Of a stretch of DNA of 64,000 bases, positions 54,501 through 63,500 are shown one piece after another. Position 1 is the first letter of the stretch; every line of letters begins with the position of its first letter. Both the position numbers and the translations under genes were made by a program. This DNA comes from Ryuthela nishihirai. Lineage: Eukaryota > Arthropoda > Arachnida > Araneae > Heptathelidae. The notes under the pieces are model-generated. The model was not told the DNA's origin. It made no database searches and saw only the letters and a program-made list of their open reading frames with translations. The stretch covers positions 43,308,307-43,372,306 of the forward strand of contig JAWZYU010000020.1 in the NCBI GenBank assembly GCA_038380435.1, given 5' to 3'.

Positions 54501-57500
54501 GCATGATGAACAGTGTGGATTCAGAAGTGGTAGGGGATGTATTGATCAAATATTTCCACTTAAGCAGATTCTTGAGAAATGTTTAGAGTTTCAGAAACCT
54601 ATGCTTGCTAGCTTTATAGATTTCAAAAAGGCTTTTGACTCTGTTGATCGACATAATTTGTGGTTGATTGTTAGATCATATGGAATACCTGATAAGTTTG
54701 TTAGTGTAATGAGAGCTCTCTATAATAACACATGAGTTGTGCGTGAGAGTTGGTACTTCTTGCAGCGATTAGTTTAGCATTGCTAGTGGAGTTAGACAAG
54801 GGTGCAATTTGTATCCTTTTCTCTTTAGTTATTGATTATGTAATGCGAAATTCTTTGCAAGGGAAAGATTTTGGCCTTAAATGGTCTAGGAATTTCAAAA
54901 TTTTTGATTTAAATTATGCAGATGATTTGGCCTTGTTGGCTACTGATGTTGATGAGATGAATTCGTTCATTAGGGCTGTTGATGAGACTGGTAATAAAAT
55001 AGGCTTATTGATAAACAGAGAAAAAACTAAAGTGATGAAAATTGGTCAGGCAGATGGTGCTTCAGTTGCTTTGAATGGCTATACAATTGAGCAATTAATT
55101 ATCTGAGAGCTATGTAACAGATACTGGTGATATGCAGCATGAGATAAATAGAAAAATAGGGATTGCTTCTGGAACTTTTAAGAATCTATGGAGAGTGTGG
55201 AAAAATAGACATATAGACCTAAAGGCTAAAATTAGGCTGTATAATAGTTTGATTCTTTCTAAGGTTAGTTATGGTAGTGAAATATGGACCCTTTGTAAGC
55301 AGGATAATAAGAAACTTGATGCCTTTGATTCTAGATGCTTACACAGTATCTTGGGCATTAGGTGGTTTGACTTTGTAAGTAATGATGAGGTTAAGAGTCA
55401 TCAACCTCCTTTGAGCAGCATATTGTGCAGAGAGAAACTGCATTGGTTTGGCCATGTTGCTCTTATGCATAGCAGCAGATTGGCAAAGAGGATTATGAAC
55501 AGTGTACCTAAGGGTATCAGAAAAACGTAGAAACCTAGGATGCGATGGGCAGACAGTGTCAAACAGGACCTTGCTAGAATTGGCTTAGAGTGGCCAAATG
55601 CAGCAGCTCAAAAGAGATATGTCTAGAGAAGAAAATTGCACAGTCTGGTTGGACCTCCATAGCCCATGGCTGCATGAGAATTTTGTATATATGTATATAG
55701 ATCTTTTAAATTATGTAATAATGATTTTAGATTAAGCAATATATATTAATGTAACACATATGCATTCAAATATGTAAAATTATGAATGAAATACTTAAAA
55801 AAATTTGTATTTTGCATTTGATTTATATGTCTTTTTGCATTTTTCAAAGTGATACATATCATATTGTGAATGCTGTTATTTATTTGGTTTTCTTAGTATG
55901 CCTTTTTGGTACCAGCTGCCATGACTTTTGCAGGAGGAATTGTTGTTTATTTCAGTCTCATTCCTTCACCTAGAGATGTTGGTAAGTGATAAAGAACATC
56001 ACATTGTAAATGATGAAATTCTACTTTTGTAATAAGAATAGTAAATAACAATCGCATATAATTGTGCACTTGTATAACTTTATGTTGATATTCAGAATAT
56101 ATGTTCAGAACTATCAAAAATGCAGCAAACACTGTAAGAAATTGTAAATTTATGGCTATTTTGTAAAGAAGATTTTGATATTTTCTTCAATATGTTTCAG
56201 ATAATTACCCTTGCCTAACAGCTAAAAACTATTCAAATTAATGGCAACTCCCACCAAATGATATGAATAGGACAATGTTTCAAATTTGAGTTGTAAGCAT
56301 TCATCAATATGCACTGTCTGCTATCTAATGGAAATCTCCTTTAGTTTTTGTCAAAGGTTTGTCAAAATAGGTTTTGTTTTGTCAAAATTATGAAACATTG
56401 TCATATTTGTTGATCATGATTAGCTTTTTTTCCTTACCATTTTTTTTAATAATTGCATTATAACTAAAAGATTTAAAATTTGGTTCGAAGCCGAGTGGTT
56501 AGCACACTTGATTACTGATCTAAGGGACCTTAGTTCGAGCCCATGGTAAGTCATGGGTGTATGTGTTGTTTTTCTGCTGAGGTTCTGCCATCCTCTCGGA
56601 CCTTCTACTATGGCATATAAACTGACAGGCTCCTATCAGACCTCTGTGGCAAGCCACTGCTTGAGGGGGTATTTATTTTAGCCATCCCATGGCCGAGTGG
56701 TTAGCACATTTGGCTACTGATCTAAGGGACATAGGTTCGAGCCCCAGGTAAGGCATGGATGTATGTGTTCTTTTTCTGCTGAGGTCCTGCCATTCTCACA
56801 GACCTTCTACTTAGACATATAAACTGACAGGCTCCTGTCAGACCTCTGTGGCAAGCAGCTGCTTGAGGAGGTTTTTATTTTTGTTCTTAGAAGGGCCCAA
56901 AGTGTTTATGCATAACTACCAAATTTTAACCCTTACTCTGTGACATATTTGTTTCAGAATGGTGAAGATATAATCCAATGAGGCATTTAACCATCACTAA
57001 TAAAATAAATTTCTATTTAAGTAAAAAAAATAGGAATATGCACATTTTATATACAGGGTGATTGTAAACTCTTTCAACAAAAAAAAGGGGTGATAGTACA
57101 CATCAAGACGACCAGTTTTTGCAATGGAACCTAGGGTCGCATTTCACTTCTTCCGCCAGAAAAGAGTACTTTTGAATAACGCTGCACATGCACAAGTATT
57201 TATAACCGGTGCATGAAAAGCACAAGATGCAAATCAGGTGCGCTGAGCTAGTGTGTAGACGATTAAGAACAAACATTTAAAAACACAGTCGAACCTGTTC
57301 ATTGACATTACTGTGATAATGTCACATGATAAGTGACGTATTCGTGAAGGACATGGAAGACTACACATAGGGGGAATTGGCGGATATTCATTTGATGTAC
57401 GGCCAAGCAGGTGGTAATGGACGTGAAGCACAAAGATTGTACCGTGAGAGATTTCCGAATTGTTGTATTCCTTACCATTCGACCTTCACCAGTGTTGACG

Positions 57501-60500
57501 AAGACTGCGTGAAACTGGCTCGTTGGCTATCTCAATGAGTGATACTGGACGTTCGCGAAGTGTACGGACACCGGAAATGGAAGAACGTGTCTTGCAGCGA
57601 TTTGCAGAAGTTCCTTCCACAAGTACGCGAGTGGTGTCATCCGAAATGGGAGTTTGTCAAACCTCAGTGTGGAATGTCCTACATGAGGCACGGATGCATC
57701 CCTTCCACGTGCAGAAGGTCCAAGCTTTGAACGAAGATGACTATCCCCGCCAGGTAGAGTTTGTTAGGTGGATGCTCCAGATGAACAATGTTAATCCGCA
57801 ATTTTCCGCATTAGTGTTATTTAGTGATGAGGCCATGTTTACCCGGGAACGCATTTTCAACAATCACAACCAGCATGCTTGGGCTCAAGAAAATCCACAT
57901 GTCACTGACCCTCGTAAACACCAGCAGAAATTTGGCGTCAACATCTGGGCAGGTATCCTGGGTGATTGTCTGGTGGGACCTTACCTCTTGCCAGAATGAC
58001 TGACCGGCACAGCGTACTGTGTGTTTCTGGAGCAAGTGCTTCCCAGTCTGTTGCAGGGTGTTCACTCACCACACAGAGGGACATATGGTTTATGCATGAT
58101 GGGGCCCCAGCACACTTTTCCATCAAGGTCTGATACTTCCTAAATGCAACATTTCCTGGGCAGTGGATTGGACGCGGACGACCTGTGGGTTGGCCTCCAT
58201 CCTCCCCAGACCTCAATCCACTAGACTTCTTCTTCTGGGGGCACATGAAAACACTTGTGTATGAGACACCTGTGGACTTCCTGGAAGATCTCGTCGCGAG
58301 AATCAGTGTTGCAGTGGACAAGACCAACACCACACCAGGAGTCTACGAGAGGGTGCGATAGTCCTTCATTCGCCGGTGTGGGCTGTGGAACAACATCCTC
58401 GGACGCCACTTTGAGAAGCTACTTTGAGTCTTTCTCTGACGCGAATGCAATTAAGCAACTCATAAATTGGTTAAGTGCCTTTGTTTTCACTGTTGAAGGA
58501 TCAACGTGGATATGTAACTTTACACTTCTCTGGTGGAAGGAGTGGAATGTGACCCTAGGTTCCATTGCAACAATTGTTTGTCTTGATGTGTACTATCACC
58601 CCTCCTTTTTTTGTTGAAAGAGTTTACAATCACCCTGTATATTTCAAGTTTATCAGTTCAATTTAATTACTGATGCTTTTATTACTTTTTAATTTTTAAG
58701 TGTAAATTTTGGTATGTTATAGCATAAATAACAGATCCATATTCTTGAAAGCCTAATATTCCAGCTTTTTGCTATATTTTTATATCCAATTTCCATGTGA
58801 AGTTACTTTAAATACTGGTTTTGACAGATAAAGTTCACCCGATACTCAGTAATTTAAATTCTGGAACTTATGCAACTTATCTGCATTGTTCTACCTTATG
58901 GTGCTGAAATTCTGGACTGATCTTATAAATACTCGAATGCAGAGGTCCAGTGCAGCTCAGAGAGCACTTCTGATTCATCCCCCTTTCATGGCACCTCAGG
59001 GGCATGGCTGGTCCACTCTTGATCTAGGCGACCCTGTGCAGGCCATATGTGCATCCACCAATCGAGCACATTGCATCTCTATCTCATCCCGTTGCTAGGA
59101 CTGCCTGTCTGATGATGTGCTGAAGCAGACAGCATGAAACGCATCACAATGCCAGGTCACCAACATCTTGTATAGGCAACCAGCTTAGCACACTAATAGG
59201 ACCACAAAATTCAGAAAGACACCCAATGACTCATACCATGGAGGCAGCAAAGTGCAACACCACTTCACATAAGAACTCTATCACTAAGTGAGAGGCAACA
59301 ATACCGGACCTGTGAAAACATCAGCTACCGAGAACAGCACACAACCCAGAATTGTCCTACTTGAACAACCAACGAAGCTACCTCTAGAAGATGAAGAAAA
59401 TGCAGGTATGACAATTTAACCTGAACATCACTGCACTAATAAATATGTATATATAAATATATTATGACCATCATTTTCAAAAAGAAAATAAAAACAATCA
59501 TTCAAAAGCCCCATTAGTGCCAATGAGCCACTTATTTGTCATGATAGCACAGTATTAGTCCAGCATTTAATGTTTATAGAGTTAACTTAATATATATTTA
59601 CCATTAATTTCAAACATAGACAGTGAAATAACAAATATTGTGTTGATTTCTGATAATATCAATAAATATTGTACACCTAAAGAAAATGAAATAAAAACAC
59701 TCATTGAAAAAGGTCGACATCTGGCAGGGGTATTGAGGTGGGAGAGTCAGTGTTGGTGGTGAACCACAGACTAGGTAAGTATAAAATATCAGTGTGCACA
59801 GGCTGCTACATTAACCAGTAATCATCAAACTCCAGAATCATTTATAGCTTTTCAAACTACAATGGAATGCATTAATGTCAGTTTCATTCCTGAAACTTCG
59901 CATGAATTTTTCACTGACTGTATTACAGATATTGATATTTTTCTTATACCATGTTAAGTGCATTTTCTTCATTATTATTAAAATTTCTTCATATGCAAAA
60001 TACACCTATCCCTCGATTTACACGGTACTCAGTTCACACAATTTTGGCTTTGCACGGTCAAAAAATGCAACCAGTTTCAATTTACACGGTACTCAGACAT
60101 ACATAGAAAGGAAATCTCAGTCAGTACCGTGTAAATCAAAACGGGTTGCATTTTTTGACCGTGCAAAGCCAAAATTGTGTGAACTGAGTACCGTGTAAAT
60201 CGAGGGATAGGTGTAATAGTATAAATTTGTTTTGTCTGTAATTGTGAAAGTTTGCAAAGTGAATGTTCATAAACAGAGGGATGAGTATATAGGGTATTTT
60301 TGTTAATCAATTGAATCAGCTTTGAAATTAGCAGTTATTGATTTGGGTTTAATTTTTGACATTCACATTTTAGCTCATTTTCTGAAAAAAAAAATGAGCT
60401 AATGTTTTCACTTTGTCATCTGTCTGTCTGTCCATTAAACTCCTTTGCTTTTAGAGATAAATTAAAAATTCTTTTTGGAATGATTTTCCACTCTTACTCT

Positions 60501-63500
60501 TGGGGTGTTTTTTCCTAAGAGATAATTGTTTTTAGAGGTAAATTAAAAAATTTTGGGGTTGAATAAAATAAATAAATAAATAAATAAATACCCCCTCAAG
60601 CAGCTGCTTGCCACAGAGGTCTGACAGGAGCCCGTCAGTTTATAAGCCACAGTAGAAGGTCTGAGAGGATGGCAGGACCTCAGCAGAAAAACGACACATA
60701 CATCCAGGCGTTACCCGGGGCTCGAACCCAGGTCCCTTAGATCAATAGCCAAGCGTGCTAACCACTCGGCCACGGGACGGCTTGGGGTTGAATAGGATTG
60801 ATAAATTACTATGATTTACATTCTTCAAATCTCCCAAAGTTTTAATTGTGCCTTCTGAGGGTGGAACAGTTTGAAAATTTTGAAATTTTAGATGAATATT
60901 GCACATGATCTATTTTGGCTACAAACAAATGATATATTTATGGTAGTGGTGGATATGTCTAATTTAGTGGTGGAGTATGAAGATCAAGGGGTTTACAATG
61001 GCAGCAACAATTTGTCTCTTCACTCCCTTGTGGGTTGGAAAATTCACCTATTAAGAGATTAGTAAAAATTTCTTTTCAAGTTGAATAGGCACTGACAAAA
61101 TAGGATGATTCATAGTTTCCAAATCCTTCAAAAGCCATTGTATACATTTAGCACCCTCTAAAGACATAAATCAATGTAAAACAAGAAGTAATATTATGAA
61201 TGATATATTTGTGATAGAAATTTAGAAATTCTGTTAGTAGAATGTATTGATCAAGAACAGATACCATGATAACTTAAAAACAGAAGTGTAATTTATATTC
61301 ATGTGTGCTTTATAAATTACTATTGGTTAAAGTTTGACCTGTTGCTCCTTATTGTGGAAATGTTGTTCTTAATTTTAAAATTTCAATAATATTTTAATAT
61401 AGTAAAAATAAATTATTTTATTTACACAACTAATTTGCTCCTTAACTAAAAAATAGGATGATTCATAGTTTCCAAGTCCTTCAAAAATCTTTGTCAACAT
61501 TTAACATCCTCTAAAGGTGTAAATCAATGTAAAACAAGAAGTATATTACAAATGATATATTTATGGTAGAAATTAGACATATATAATGAGACATTATAAT
61601 GGGATGAGAAAATGCAACTTTTTTTAATTTTAAGGGATAAATGAGAAATTCTTACTGTTAAATGGTGCAAAATTTGGAAAACTAAAAATCTTTATTTTTA
61701 AAAAAGAAAATAAAAACATGTTTTTATTACTTTTTATTACATTTTAATCATGTATAATAGTTCATGTGAAATCCTAGTGTTTCGTCATTCTGCAAAATGT
61801 TTTCTAACTACCTTTCCTGCAGTTACACTCTGGTTGGAAGAAATTCAAAATATGTATAGGTTTATAATTGTTTTCTGGTTGAAGTTTCTAAATACTGGTA
61901 ATTTTTGGGATTGGGGAATGGAATAATTGAAACAGATTTAAAGTCTTCACTTTCCAAACAGTCAACTATAGAAACCAGATGTGCTTGACATCCTGATTAT
62001 TGCTACATTCACTATGTGAATTTTCTTGAGAAATATTTTCCTTGTATGCAACTACAAACAACTTATTCTAAGGTGTTTTGTGGCTGGAGAGCCATTATGA
62101 ATTACATTGGCTACTAAACCAATTCTTTCAGACTTTTCCCATGATATAATAATTATGTAACACAATATAAATTTTATCATACATGATTTTTAGCTGTTTT
62201 ACAATTAAAAGTATTCTTGAGGAGGGCTATATCAGCTTATTGCTAAATATAGGTAAATTGCCTCGAAGTGCAATTTCCTTATTACTCTTATATTACTCCT
62301 ATATATTGTACAATTACTTTTACCTTATAAAAGGCAGGCAAGTATAAAATAAAGCAATTACCAGTCCTTGAGCTTGTAACTGGCTGGCACAGATGACAGT
62401 TGTTAGCTGGAGATATAAGTCCCATTATTTGCTCTCCTGGTGTTACTGTTGTTAAATTGATGATGTTATTTATGTCATCACACTGCAGTTAACCAGTCCT
62501 AGTTTCATTGACGATTGTCGATATCTTTGGTTTTCTGTTAACTTTAAAGAGTTATGCACTGCATGCCACTTGCGGTCACACTTTCATATTGGTGGGCTCT
62601 AGGAGTGTTACACTTGAAGAGCTGGTTGGATGTTACCTGTATTTAGCAATGAACTGATATAGCCCTCCTCAAAAATACTTTTAATTGTAAAACAGCAAAA
62701 AATTGTGTATAATTAAACTTATAGGATTAGAACTGTGGTTGTAATTATTTATGTAAATAAATATATTTATTTAAATATAATATATAAATATGTAATATAA
62801 AATAAATCTTTCACTAGAATATGTTCTCTCAGTAACTGCATTGGTGTTGCAGAAATAGTGGCACACTCATTTGATTATCAAATGCCTAAGTGCAGGACAT
62901 CTTTCATGACTTATGAATGAATTTTCACCTCTTTTTTTATACCAATATTATATGATTTCTGCATCCCTAGGCAAATATTGCTCTTGTGTCATTAAATAAT
63001 CAAAATTGATTTAATTACTTACATTTTTATGTGTCCTTCACACAAGAATGGATTCTGAGAAAACAACAACATTCTTTATCAAACTACTCATGATCTTATT
63101 TATATGATTGAAAATAATCAGATTTGTATGAATATTTGTTTTCAAAGTAGTCGTGCTAAAAATAGAAAGTTTTTTTCTCTGAGAACTCTATCTGTGGTTA
63201 ACAGCATCCTACATCTACTTAGGTAGATTTAAAAGATTTCACATTGAAGGGGTGAAACTGAACATTGAAGTGAACAAACTTTACAAATGTAACTTACAAA
63301 CTAAAAGCAAAATATGATATGAATTGTACTGTTCCTTTTGAAGCAAAAACTTATTTTCATAATGCTAGGTCTCCCAGATGTTGATGAGGAGGAAGAGTTA
63401 CCTCCAGATCAACAGCCACTTTTAAAGAGAGAAAATTCAGTTGGCTTAGAAAGAACAATCTCTGAGCGTCCATCAGCTATTGGATTTTGTCATGCCTTCC

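Noticed and set aside
57938..58409. Minus-strand frames of 131 and 62 codons
   Set aside because: Antisense shadows of the Tc3-like transposase.
59690..59780. Possible extra exon ending ...agactag|gtaagt
   Set aside because: A good donor-like sequence but no open frame that continues exon 7 (phase 1) and no SLC37 similarity; exon 7 joins exon 8 correctly without it.
59875..60310. Frames on both strands over 59875-60310
   Set aside because: They arise from the palindromic MITE, which reads open in both directions.
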